From an uncultured Chlorobiaceae bacterium (GTDB taxonomy: Bacteria > Bacteroidota > Chlorobiia > Chlorobiales > Chlorobiaceae), in assembly GCA_903994455.1 (NCBI GenBank), contig CAJEXI010000004.1, forward strand, positions 1 to 64,000: DNA of 64,000 nucleotides, in the 5' to 3' direction. Both the position numbers and the translations under genes were made by a program. Shown here piece after piece: positions 56,424-64,000 of the stretch; the stretch's first letter is position 1, and each line of letters opens with the position of its first letter. The notes under the pieces were generated by a model. The model did not search any database. It was not told the origin of the DNA and was given only the letters and a program-made list of their open reading frames with translations.

Positions 56424-57017
56424 TTATCTGCACGCTCCCCTTATCCCGATATTCACCGTTTCCAGATCAAACAGGTCAGGATTAAAATCAGTGATACCAA
56501 AACATTCCGACAGCCACTCTGCTCTGTCTGCGTAATCGGGGTGCAGTTTGTCGCTCATAACCTCAACCAAATCCATGTATCCCCAGATACCCCCACAATC
56601 CTCCGGCGGGCAGGCACCTTTGCCCTTGATGCAGCAGGGAAGTGTTATGGCGCTGTCAAAAGGGAGGATTTTTTCAAGCAAGAGCTTATGCTGCCATCCA
56701 TCGCCAAAATCATATTCATAGGTCAGGGAATCCTTCTCTTTGCGTAACAGGCTTGACAGAATCTCCTTGTCTTCATCATTGACCGACATGCCGAAAAAAA
56801 AGTTTTTTTCATCCTTGTCGGGCACTCCGTAAAGCTCCCTTCCAAAAACAAATTGATGGAGATGTTCGTCGAGCCATCCCATCACCACCTGCATGACCGT
56901 GTGGAGCTTTCCGAGGGTGATGGTGTCGGCCACCAGAATGCGACGCCATATCGGAGGCTTTGAGCCCATTAACGTGACTTTCAACTGATAGATGGCTTTT
57001 GGTGTTTTTGGTCTCAT
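56424..57017 (-). CDS. Plasmid pRiA4b ORF-3-like family protein
   Basis: 197 aa from ATG 57017, preceded by GGAG. Family motifs: YQLKVTLMGSKPPIWRRILV, LHTVMQVVMGWLDEHLHQF, LTYEYDFGDGWQHKLLLEKI and CPPEDCGGIWGYMDLVEVM. This family is often linked to plasmids and mobile DNA; function unknown. It marks the right edge of the accessory region. Confidence 0.88.
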   Translation of the reverse strand: MRPKTPKAIYQLKVTLMGSKPPIWRRILVADTITLGKLHTVMQVVMGWLDEHLHQFVFGRELYGVPDKDEKNFFFGMSVNDEDKEILSSLLRKEKDSLTYEYDFGDGWQHKLLLEKILPFDSAITLPCCIKGKGACPPEDCGGIWGYMDLVEVMSDKLHPDYADRAEWLSECFGITDFNPDLFDLETVNIGIRGACR

Positions 57018-57297
57018 AAAAAAACTCCGTTGAGAAGATGAATCCGTGTTGTTGTGCTTGTTCAATTGTGGATCGACCTCCGTTTGGCCCAATCCACGCT
57101 GCTGCAAAAATATAAATCAAGTTGGGGTAACAATCAAGAATCTGCAAAGAGAGAGGATGTCTTGTTTTTTTTATTGAATGTTTGATAAAATCTGCATAAC
57201 ACAACAGAAATGTCATGATGAATGAAATGACAAGATTGAGCCCGATAGTCAAGAATGTCACGGTACACAGGGCAAATCGCTGATACCTTCAAGGCAC

Positions 57298-57993
57298 TCA
57301 TATTCCTAAAAAAGCTCTCTTGACCTCCTGATTATTCAGCAGCTCTTCACCCGTGCCGGTTAAAACTATTCTCCCGGTTTCAATAACATAGCCTCTGTGG
57401 CTGATGTTCAGTGACTGGTAGACGTTCTGTTCGACAAGGAGTACTGTCACGCCTTGAGCGTTGATGGTGCGGATGGCCCCAAATACGACGTCGGTAAAGA
57501 GAGGCGACAGGCCCAGACTCGGTTCGTCAAGCAGCAGCAGCCTGGGATTCCCCATAAGCCCCCGGCCTATAGCAAGCATCTGCTGCTCGCCACCCGACAT
57601 GGTGCCACCCAACTGGGTGCGGCGCTGGGCAAGTTTTGGAAAAAGTGCAAAGACTTTGTCGAGGTTTTGATGACAATCTTTCTGGCAGAGGTAGCCCCCC
57701 ATCATCAGATTTTCGACAACCGTCATGTCGGGAAAGATTTTGCGTCCTTCTGGAACATGAACGATGCCTTTATTGACAATAGTGTGAGCTTTGACTCCTT
57801 GAAGTGATTCCTTCTTCCAGGTGATGGAACCACTGTATTTGATGATCCCCGAGATTGCTTTGAGCAGGGTTGACTTACCGGCACCATTGCTCCCCACCAC
57901 AGAGACAATCTCACCTTCAGCAATGGTAAGGTTTATGGCTCGAAGAACCGGCATCTCTCCATATCCGGCATTGAGATTTTGAATATCAAGCAT
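57298..57993 (-). CDS. livF: Branched-chain amino acid-type ABC transporter ATPase LivF
   Basis: 231 aa; ATG 57993 is preceded by GGAGGTGG. Walker A VGSNGAGKSTLLKA, signature MSGGEQQMLAIGRGL, Walker B LLLLDEPSLGLSP. It overlaps livG by 8 bp; last gene of livKHMGF. Confidence 0.95.
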   Translation of the reverse strand: MLDIQNLNAGYGEMPVLRAINLTIAEGEIVSVVGSNGAGKSTLLKAISGIIKYSGSITWKKESLQGVKAHTIVNKGIVHVPEGRKIFPDMTVVENLMMGGYLCQKDCHQNLDKVFALFPKLAQRRTQLGGTMSGGEQQMLAIGRGLMGNPRLLLLDEPSLGLSPLFTDVVFGAIRTINAQGVTVLLVEQNVYQSLNISHRGYVIETGRIVLTGTGEELLNNQEVKRAFLGI

Positions 57994-58714
57994 GGTGACC
58001 ACCTCCAAGGTATGCGGCTATGACGTCAGGATTATTGGTAATCTCTTCGGGGGTGCCCTCTGCAAGCTTCTCGCCGGAGTTGAGAACCACAATTCGGTCA
58101 CAGATTGAGGTGACCGCTTTCATATCGTGCTCTATAAAAACAATCGTGGCTCCACGTTGGCGGATAGTGCGGATAATGTCGAGAATCGTATCCGTTTCGG
58201 TATGGTTCAGGCCGCCACATATTTCGTCAAGAAGCAAGAGTTTTGGATGCGTTGCCAGCACCCTTGCAAGTTCGAGCTTCTTTTTAAGCCCAATAGGCAG
58301 GGAACCGGCAGATTTTGAGGCGTAATCAGTCAACCCCACCTTCGTTAGCTCCTCCATGGCGATTACTTCTGCCTGACGTGGTTTATTGGTGACAGAAAAT
58401 GCGCCAACCATCACATTCTCTAGCACACTGAGGCTTCCCAAAGGCTTGACTCGCTGCCAGGTACGAGCCATACCCAGGCGGCAAACCTCATCGGGACGAA
58501 GATCGTTGATTTTTTTGGTATCAAAAATCACCTCACCCAAGGTAACAGGAAAAAAGCCGGTCATACAGTTGAACAGGGTGGTTTTTCCGGCGCCATTTGG
58601 ACCGATAAGACCAACAATCTCTTTTTCATCGACAGCAAAAGAGACATCATGCACCGCTACATTTCCGCCAAAATGCTTGCTGGCATGGCTTACACGCAAG
58701 AGATCTTTTATCAT
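57986..58714 (-). CDS. livG: Branched-chain amino acid-type ABC transporter ATPase LivG
   Basis: 242 aa; ATG 58714 follows CAGGAGGACC. Walker A IGPNGAGKTTLFNC, LARTWQ-like Q-loop (MARTWQRVKPLGS), Walker B KLLLLDEICGGLNHTE. The signature is degenerate: LPIGLKKKLELARVLA in place of LSYGQ. Coupled to livM by a 4-bp overlap. Confidence 0.95.
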   Translation of the reverse strand: MIKDLLRVSHASKHFGGNVAVHDVSFAVDEKEIVGLIGPNGAGKTTLFNCMTGFFPVTLGEVIFDTKKINDLRPDEVCRLGMARTWQRVKPLGSLSVLENVMVGAFSVTNKPRQAEVIAMEELTKVGLTDYASKSAGSLPIGLKKKLELARVLATHPKLLLLDEICGGLNHTETDTILDIIRTIRQRGATIVFIEHDMKAVTSICDRIVVLNSGEKLAEGTPEEITNNPDVIAAYLGGGHHA

Positions 58715-59709
58715 TTGGTCCTCCTGAAGAGCCCAAGAACACCCTTGGGCAGATAAAGTATACAAAGTACCGTAATGATTCCGTACACCAGCACATGGGC
58801 GTGTGCGAGATTTTCTTTCAAAAAGATGCCGAAAGCAGAGGTGTCAGAGACCAGACCAGCCTTGACCAGCGCATCTCCAAGAAGATTTGATCGAAGCATT
58901 TCGGCCAGTGGCACCAGCAGCAGAGCCCCGACAACAGGTCCCCACAAGGTTCCCACACCTCCAATTATGGCCGTCAGAATAATTTCTATGGAGAGCCGGA
59001 GATCAAGAACCGCAGAGGTGTCGATAAAGCGAATGTAAAGACCATAGAGAGAGCCAAGAACCGAGGTCAGAGCTGCTGAAATAACCAGTGACTTGTTCTT
59101 GTAGAATGAGAGATTGATTCCCAATGACGAGGCGGCGTCCTGATCCTCGCGAATAGCCATCAGGTAGTAGCCGGTTTTTGATGTTCTCAGATATGCCGTT
59201 ATGCCAAGTGTCACGGCAAGCACCAGCAGCATCCCGTAATAAAAGGGGTTTTTGCTGTTCAGGTCGAGCCCCCACAACGATATGTCGGAGAGCAGAATAC
59301 CCTGGGCACCACCGGTAAATTCAAAGTTGAGCACTGAAAGACGAACAATTTCAGCCACGGCAATAGAGGCAAGGCCAAAGTAATGGCCACGTAAACGAAA
59401 CACAATAGTGCCGGTGATGAGCGCAATAAGGGAGGCGACAATAATGCCCGCTGCCATACAAATCAGCGGATTAAGCGTGGAATAGTTTGTCAGCAGAATC
59501 AGGGTCGTATAAGCCCCTGCTCCAAAATAGGCGGCATGGCCAAAACTGTATTGCCCGGCATACCCTCCCAGAATATTCCAGGCCGAAGAGAGTGCTGCCA
59601 TCATCAACACGGAAATCAATATTCCTGTCATGTAGGGGTTTTCGCCAATGATGAGAGGGAGCGCAATGGCGGCGGCTGCAAGAATGGTGACAAGGGCGAT
59701 CTGTTTCAT
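58711..59709 (-). CDS. livM: Branched-chain amino acid-type ABC transporter permease LivM
   Basis: 332 aa, many membrane helices. SAWNILGGYAGQYSFGHAAY, LRGHYFGLASIAVAEIVRL, SKTGYYLMAIREDQDAASSL and GGVGTLWGPVVGALLL are typical LivM motifs. Overlaps livH by 4 bp. Confidence 0.95.
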   Translation of the reverse strand: MKQIALVTILAAAAIALPLIIGENPYMTGILISVLMMAALSSAWNILGGYAGQYSFGHAAYFGAGAYTTLILLTNYSTLNPLICMAAGIIVASLIALITGTIVFRLRGHYFGLASIAVAEIVRLSVLNFEFTGGAQGILLSDISLWGLDLNSKNPFYYGMLLVLAVTLGITAYLRTSKTGYYLMAIREDQDAASSLGINLSFYKNKSLVISAALTSVLGSLYGLYIRFIDTSAVLDLRLSIEIILTAIIGGVGTLWGPVVGALLLVPLAEMLRSNLLGDALVKAGLVSDTSAFGIFLKENLAHAHVLVYGIITVLCILYLPKGVLGLFRRTK

Positions 59710-60581
59710 GATTGGCCCCCTTTTTTACCGAACAACCCTTGCGGACGAAGCAGCAAGACCGCCAGAAAAAGCACAAAGACCACAACATCTTTCCAGTCGG
59801 AGGAGAGATAGGTGGACGACATGGCTTCAACAACACCAATAATAATTCCCCCAACACCGGCTCCAACAACCGAGCCAAGCCCACCAAGAACGCAGATGGT
59901 AAAAGCTTTCAGAAGAAAACTGTGACCAACGAGCGGGTGGATGTAGTAGGTTGGTGCAATGAGTGCACCGGCGGTTGCTGCCAGGGCTGTGCCAAGACCA
60001 AAGGCAATGGCGCTCATTTTTGCAACATTGATGCCCATTAACTGTGCCGCTTCACGATTCTGGCTCGTTGCCCTCAATGCCATGCCGGTTGTGGTTTTTG
60101 AAAGAAAAAGGTAGAGCATCGCAATAATAACGCAAGTAATAAGAAAGGAGAGGAGCAGTGGCACCGATATTGAAATTCCTCCAGGGAGATTGAAGGCGCT
60201 GCTGGAGTAGGATGTTGTCAATATTTTAGGGTCACTGGTAAAGGCAAGAAGCGCTGTATTGCTCATAATAAGGCCGAGGCCAATGGTCAGCAGAATCTGG
60301 TTTTGATGGGGATGATTGATCACCTTGTTGATAAAGAGCTTCTCGAGCAGGAAACCAAACATAAATGCTGTTGGAATAAGCAGCACAAGCGAAAGATAGG
60401 GATCAATATGCAGCAGGGTAAAGGCAAAGTAGGCAAGATACATCCCAAGCATCATGAGATCACCATGCGCAAAGTTACTGATGTTCATTACACCAAAAAC
60501 AAGGGACATACCAATACCAGCAAGGGCATAGACTCCGCCTGTCAGGGTTCCCGACAGGAGGGGCTGAAGAAATGACATCAT
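59706..60581 (-). CDS. livH: Branched-chain amino acid-type ABC transporter permease LivH
   Basis: 291 aa. GVYALAGIGMSLVFGVMNIS, NFAHGDLMMLGMYLAY, RATSQNREAAQLMGINV and GGLGSVVGAGVGGIIIGV. Start MM at 60581 after AGGAGAATC. Confidence 0.95.
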   Translation of the reverse strand: MMSFLQPLLSGTLTGGVYALAGIGMSLVFGVMNISNFAHGDLMMLGMYLAYFAFTLLHIDPYLSLVLLIPTAFMFGFLLEKLFINKVINHPHQNQILLTIGLGLIMSNTALLAFTSDPKILTTSYSSSAFNLPGGISISVPLLLSFLITCVIIAMLYLFLSKTTTGMALRATSQNREAAQLMGINVAKMSAIAFGLGTALAATAGALIAPTYYIHPLVGHSFLLKAFTICVLGGLGSVVGAGVGGIIIGVVEAMSSTYLSSDWKDVVVFVLFLAVLLLRPQGLFGKKGGQS

Positions 60582-60616
60582 GATTCTCCTATTAGTAAAA
60601 AATCTCCCAAAGGCAA

Positions 60617-60647
60617 AAGCGCCCCGGGCACCATTGCCGGGGCGTTA
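60617..60647 (-). terminator. Hairpin between livK and livH
   Basis: CGCCCCGGCAATGGTGCCCGGGGCG with a short T run on the minus strand. Probably an attenuator that lets livK be made in excess over the membrane genes. Confidence 0.6.
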
Positions 60648-60659
60648 TGATCGGTCATC

Positions 60660-61805
60660 TTAACGTTTAAACGGATAAACAAGCTTTTTCTTGCTGAACG
60701 ATGCAGGATAGACGGTTTCATATTTGCCGTTCTGAATTTGCTGCACCAGCATCGGGTGGTTGTTCTGGTTGGTAAAGCCGTTGTAGTCTGCAAATTTTAC
60801 CGGTCCCATAATGCCACTCCAGCTTCCGGCCTTGAGTGCTGCACGAAGTGAGGCTGGATTTTTTGCTTTTGAAGCGGTCAGTGCCATAATCCTGAGTGCC
60901 TCATAAGCGCAGGCTGCATGATAGGATGGCTCTTTGCCAAATTTTGTTTTGTAGCGTTTGCCAAAATCGGCGGCACCTGCCCAGTTGACATCATCGGTCC
61001 ATTGAGTGGCAGAGACAACGAAGTTGGATATCTCGGTCTGCTGGGCAAACTGGGCTGTGGTATAGCCTGCGCCCGCACCAAGAAAAGCTTTTGGAGTAAG
61101 ACCGATCTCCTTGGCCTGGCGCATCAAAAGAATAGCATCGGCATCATAGGAGACAAGAAAGACAAGATCAGGATTGGCCGCCTTCACTTTTGACAGTGAT
61201 GGACGATAGTCTGGCTGACCCTGCTGGTACTTTTCGTTGGCGACCTCCTTCAAACCCATTTTGACGGCATTCTCCTGGGCGGTCTTGACTGTCGAAACTC
61301 CAAAATCAGTTGCGGCATAGACAAAAGCAATGGTTTTTGGCTTGTAAGCCTTGACAGCATCCATCAAAACCCTGGAATAGACGTTTGCAGGAGCATTGAG
61401 CCTGAACACATTTTTGTACCCTTTCATGGTGATCTCCTCTTTTGCAGCGGCAGGAACAAGCAGTGGAACCTGATACTGATCAGCTCTTGAGGCAACGACA
61501 TTGGCACAACCTGAAGTGTAAGGCCCGACAACACCCACCACCGCATCTCGGGTTACCAGTTTTTCATAAGCGGCAAGTGCATTTTTGGGATCACCGCCAT
61601 CATCCTCTTTGAAAAGCTCTACCTGAATACCCTTTGCATTCAAATCCTCAATTGCCATAGCGGCACCATTGGTGAGATTTTCCCCGATCTGAGCCTCTTT
61701 GCCAGTAATTGAATTGATAAAGCCGATTTTGACCGGTGCCGAATAGACCAGCATCGGAAAAGCCAGCAGGGCGGCAGCAACAATTGATGCAATTTTCGTC
61801 TTCAT
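60660..61805 (-). CDS. livK: Branched-chain amino acid-type ABC transporter substrate-binding protein
   Basis: 381 aa with signal peptide (IVAAALLAFPMLVYSA) and a periplasmic Leu/Ile/Val-binding fold (VKIGFINSITGKEAQIGENL, GVVGPYTSGCANVVASRADQ, LVPAAAKEEITMKG). Start ATG 61805 after GAGGGAA. First gene of livKHMGF. The true substrate could also be urea or an amide. Confidence 0.93.
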   Translation of the reverse strand: MKTKIASIVAAALLAFPMLVYSAPVKIGFINSITGKEAQIGENLTNGAAMAIEDLNAKGIQVELFKEDDGGDPKNALAAYEKLVTRDAVVGVVGPYTSGCANVVASRADQYQVPLLVPAAAKEEITMKGYKNVFRLNAPANVYSRVLMDAVKAYKPKTIAFVYAATDFGVSTVKTAQENAVKMGLKEVANEKYQQGQPDYRPSLSKVKAANPDLVFLVSYDADAILLMRQAKEIGLTPKAFLGAGAGYTTAQFAQQTEISNFVVSATQWTDDVNWAGAADFGKRYKTKFGKEPSYHAACAYEALRIMALTASKAKNPASLRAALKAGSWSGIMGPVKFADYNGFTNQNNHPMLVQQIQNGKYETVYPASFSKKKLVYPFKR

Positions 61806-62324
61806 GACTGTTCCCTCGTTTAGTTTGAATGAGCCAATAGATATGAAATGCTGAAAATCAAGGGCCGACTCGATTTTTCAGGAATTCGCAAGGTAAGCAA
61901 TCTACTACTATTTTAGAAAAAAAAGTGAAGCATGGTCGTGTCAAGGGAAAAATAACGGCGATGGTGGCCCTTGCTGAGAGAAGGTTTGGTATTGTTTGCC
62001 AATCTGCATGGTGGCGAGCTTCGGAAAGCGTGAAAGGGTATGATGGTCAGGGTTGTGACTTCAGGTTCAAGAGTCGTGCCTTGGTTACAGGGAATAAAAG
62101 GGGAGTGCAGGGCCTGGAAAGCCAATGTTTTCGAGGGTTATGCCAGTTCTGCCAGTTCAGAAGTGGGGTAGCGGAAGGTATGAATTATTTTCGTTCATGC
62201 AGGCAAATATATTAATTTAGGTTTTGTTTATTTTTATATTTCGCTTACATTGACTGTCCTTATGGATTTTTAGCGTTTACGTTTTTGTCATCAGAGGTTT
62301 TTTAAAAAGAAAGAGAGTTTCAGT
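61806..62324. other. Intergenic region upstream of the str operon
   Basis: About 519 bp between divergent livK and rpsL. It must hold promoters for both. AT-rich sequence at 62215-62260 includes TTGACT (62249-62254) without a clear -10. An open frame at 61925-62215 is unconvincing. No RNA gene recognised. Confidence 0.4.
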
Positions 62325-62735
62325 ATGCCGACGATTCAGCAGCTTATCAGGCTCGGAAGAAGTGTAAAAGTGTCCAAAACAGCGTCACCGGCGCTTGAGA
62401 AATGCCCGCAGAAACGTGGCGTTTGTACTCGTGTTTATACAACTACACCCAAAAAGCCGAACTCAGCGTTACGGAAAGTTGCGCGTGTCAGGTTGTCCAA
62501 CAAAATTGAGGTAACAGCATATATTCCGGGAGAGGGTCATAACCTGCAGGAGCATTCGATTGTTCTTATTCGTGGCGGCAGGGTAAAGGATCTTCCTGGT
62601 GTGCGGTATCATATTGTGCGTGGTTCGCTGGATACGTCCGGTGTTGCTGATCGCAAGCAGAGTCGCTCGAAGTATGGAGCCAAGCAGCCGAAAGCCGGTG
62701 TTGCTGCTCCTGTCAAAGGCAAGGGTAAGAGATAG
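62325..62735 (+). CDS. rpsL: 30S ribosomal protein S12
   Basis: 136 aa. [12 protein letters not shown] start, [16 protein letters not shown] and [16 protein letters not shown]; the Lys residues linked to streptomycin resistance when mutated are the sensitive type. First gene of rpsL-rpsG-fusA. Confidence 0.98.
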   Translation: MPTIQQLIRLGRSVKVSKTASPALEKCPQKRGVCTRVYTTTPKKPNSALRKVARVRLSNKIEVTAYIPGEGHNLQEHSIVLIRGGRVKDLPGVRYHIVRGSLDTSGVADRKQSRSKYGAKQPKAGVAAPVKGKGKR

Positions 62736-62765
62736 ATAAGTCGAATCATAAACTCAGAGAAGAAC

Positions 62766-63233
62766 ATGCCCAAAAAAGTTGGCTATAAAAGAATCGGTGT
62801 TGATTTCCGTTACGGGGATGAAAGTGTTGCCCGTTTTATCAATGCTGTGATGCTTGATGGTAAAAAGGCTGTTGCTACAAAGATAGTCTATGATGCGTTT
62901 ACTATCATTGGCGAGAAATTGAATGGTGAGGATCCGCTGGAAGTCTATCGCAAGGCTATGTCGCATATTGCTCCGGTCGTTGAAGTTCGCAGTAAAAGGG
63001 TTGGTGGCGCTACTTACCAGATCCCGATGGAGGTCAAGGCATCAAGGCGTGGTGCGCTGGCATTCCGCTGGCTCAAGATGTATGCCGCAAGACGTGGTGG
63101 TAAATCCATGGCCGAAAAGCTTGCTGCCGAGTTGATGGATGCGGCCAATGAACAGGGCGCATCGGTTAAAAAGCGGGACGAGGTACACAGGATGGCTGAT
63201 GCGAACAAGGCGTTTGCGCATTTCAGATTCTGA
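62766..63233 (+). CDS. rpsG: 30S ribosomal protein S7
   Basis: 155 aa. [20 protein letters not shown] and [20 protein letters not shown] are typical. It nucleates the 30S head and often autoregulates the str operon. Confidence 0.98.
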   Translation: MPKKVGYKRIGVDFRYGDESVARFINAVMLDGKKAVATKIVYDAFTIIGEKLNGEDPLEVYRKAMSHIAPVVEVRSKRVGGATYQIPMEVKASRRGALAFRWLKMYAARRGGKSMAEKLAAELMDAANEQGASVKKRDEVHRMADANKAFAHFRF

Positions 63234-63274
63234 GGGTTTGTTAAAGTGTTGAATAAAAGGTCTAAAATTTTGTT

Positions 63275-64000
63275 ATGGCAAGGCTGGTTGATTTAGATAA
63301 AGTACGCAACATCGGTATCATGGCTCACATTGATGCTGGTAAGACGACAACGACAGAGAGAATTCTCTATTATACTGGTCGTCTGCACCGGATGGGTGAG
63401 GTGCATGATGGCGGAGCAACAATGGACTGGATGGATCAGGAGAAGGAGCGCGGTATAACGATTACTTCTGCGGCGACAACCTGTTTCTGGATACCAAGGT
63501 TTGGTAATTATGTTGGAGTGAATCATCGCATCAATATTATCGATACGCCTGGCCATGTTGATTTTACCGTTGAAGTCGAGCGCTCGCTTCGGGTTCTTGA
63601 TGGTGCTGTAGCGCTCTTTTGTGCGGTTGGCGGAGTGGAGCCGCAGTCTGAAACCGTCTGGCGGCAGGCAAACAAGTATGGAGTACCGAGAATTGCCTAT
63701 ATCAACAAGATGGACAGGACCGGCGCAAACTTTTTTGATACGGTCAAGGCTATAAGGGAGAGGCTTGGAGCCAACCCGGTTCCTCTTCAGATACCGATTG
63801 GCGAAGGCGAAATTTTTGCCGGCTTTGTTGATCTTATCAGGATGAAGGGAATCATCTATAATAAAGAGGATGGCAGTACTTACGATGAGGTCGATATTCC
63901 GCATGACCTCCTGAATGAGGCGCGGACATGGCGGATCAATATGCTTGAGGCGGTTTCGGAACATAACGACACGCTTCTCGAAAAATATCTGAATGGTGAA
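63275..64000 (+). CDS. fusA: Elongation factor G, 3' end outside window
   Basis: Starts at ATG 63275 ([20 protein letters not shown]) and runs off the right edge. GTPase motifs [15 protein letters not shown] (G1), [13 protein letters not shown] (G2), [20 protein letters not shown] (G3) and [11 protein letters not shown] (G4). It drives translocation on the ribosome. Confidence 0.98.
   Translation, partial: MARLVDLDKVRNIGIMAHIDAGKTTTTERILYYTGRLHRMGEVHDGGATMDWMDQEKERGITITSAATTCFWIPRFGNYVGVNHRINIIDTPGHVDFTVEVERSLRVLDGAVALFCAVGGVEPQSETVWRQANKYGVPRIAYINKMDRTGANFFDTVKAIRERLGANPVPLQIPIGEGEIFAGFVDLIRMKGIIYNKEDGSTYDEVDIPHDLLNEARTWRINMLEAVSEHNDTLLEKYLNGE

Noticed and set aside
55990-56535. 181-codon plus-strand frame
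   Set aside because: It lies opposite the pRiA4b-like gene and the VapD/DUF5397 relics, which have recognisable products; this frame has none.
61925-62215. 96-codon frame upstream of rpsL
   Set aside because: No family features and no ribosome-binding site; probably promoter-region DNA.
1-64000. CRISPR arrays, rRNA genes, complete insertion sequences
   Set aside because: None seen on reading both strands; the only regular repeats are TPR units, the VR flanks and the hexamer.

Overview
The window looks like the chromosome of a green sulfur bacterium (Chlorobiaceae, Chlorobium/Pelodictyon type). The strongest marker is the reaction-centre cytochrome PscC (23455-24096), a protein of phototrophic Chlorobi. 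A pyruvate:ferredoxin oxidoreductase and a PEP carboxylase, as expected for a reverse-TCA autotroph, support this. Assignment is from protein recognition only; no search was run.

Layout. (1) 1-10250 is accessory DNA: an operon of two tandem divergent type I methyltransferase subunits (hsdM) followed by DUF4062 and AlbA_2/Schlafen-type genes. Next come toxin-antitoxin genes, an hsdR tail fused to an AAA-ATPase fragment, an Abi relic, a decayed second copy of the hsdM operon, and a TPR protein. (2) 10461-41494 is mostly housekeeping: pnp (frameshifted in a 10-C run), panC, rsmI, oppF, sppA, a porin, comM, ppc, pscC, queF, a methyltransferase, xerD, hpf, hprK, oppA, oppB, ruvB, a TPR lipoprotein, nifJ, rlmB, gcvH, gcvPA and dapA. 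(3) 41780-57017 is accessory again and holds the main discovery. (4) 57298-61805 is a complete branched-chain amino acid type ABC transporter, livKHMGF. (5) 62325-64000 is the str operon: rpsL, rpsG and the start of fusA.

The main system is a diversity-generating retroelement (DGR) at 43284-55810. Three large proteins (1389, 953 and 716 aa) each carry a NACHT-type NTPase and end in a formylglycine-generating-enzyme/C-type-lectin domain. The last 126 bp of each gene is a variable repeat (VR). An intact 126-bp template repeat (TR) lies at 51423-51548. By hand alignment the three VRs differ from it at 47 positions, every one an adenine in the template; 25 of the 26 template adenines (stop codon excluded) are changed at least once, and no other base is changed. 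An HRDC-type accessory gene and a DGR reverse transcriptase lie at 54206-55646.

The locus appears to be a duplicated DGR with reciprocal decay. Unit 1 kept its TR but lost the accessory and RT genes, leaving only the RT 3' tail. Unit 2 kept the accessory and RT genes but its TR has decayed. Each VR is followed by a near-perfect ~150-bp repeat holding a ~25-bp-stem hairpin and a terminator; the TR lacks it, as expected if it marks the recipient. The variable proteins have the build of STAND-type immune sensors (calcineurin-like phosphoesterase plus DUF4062 plus NACHT; membrane anchor plus NACHT; NACHT alone). A diversified-receptor defence or recognition role is inferred, not shown.
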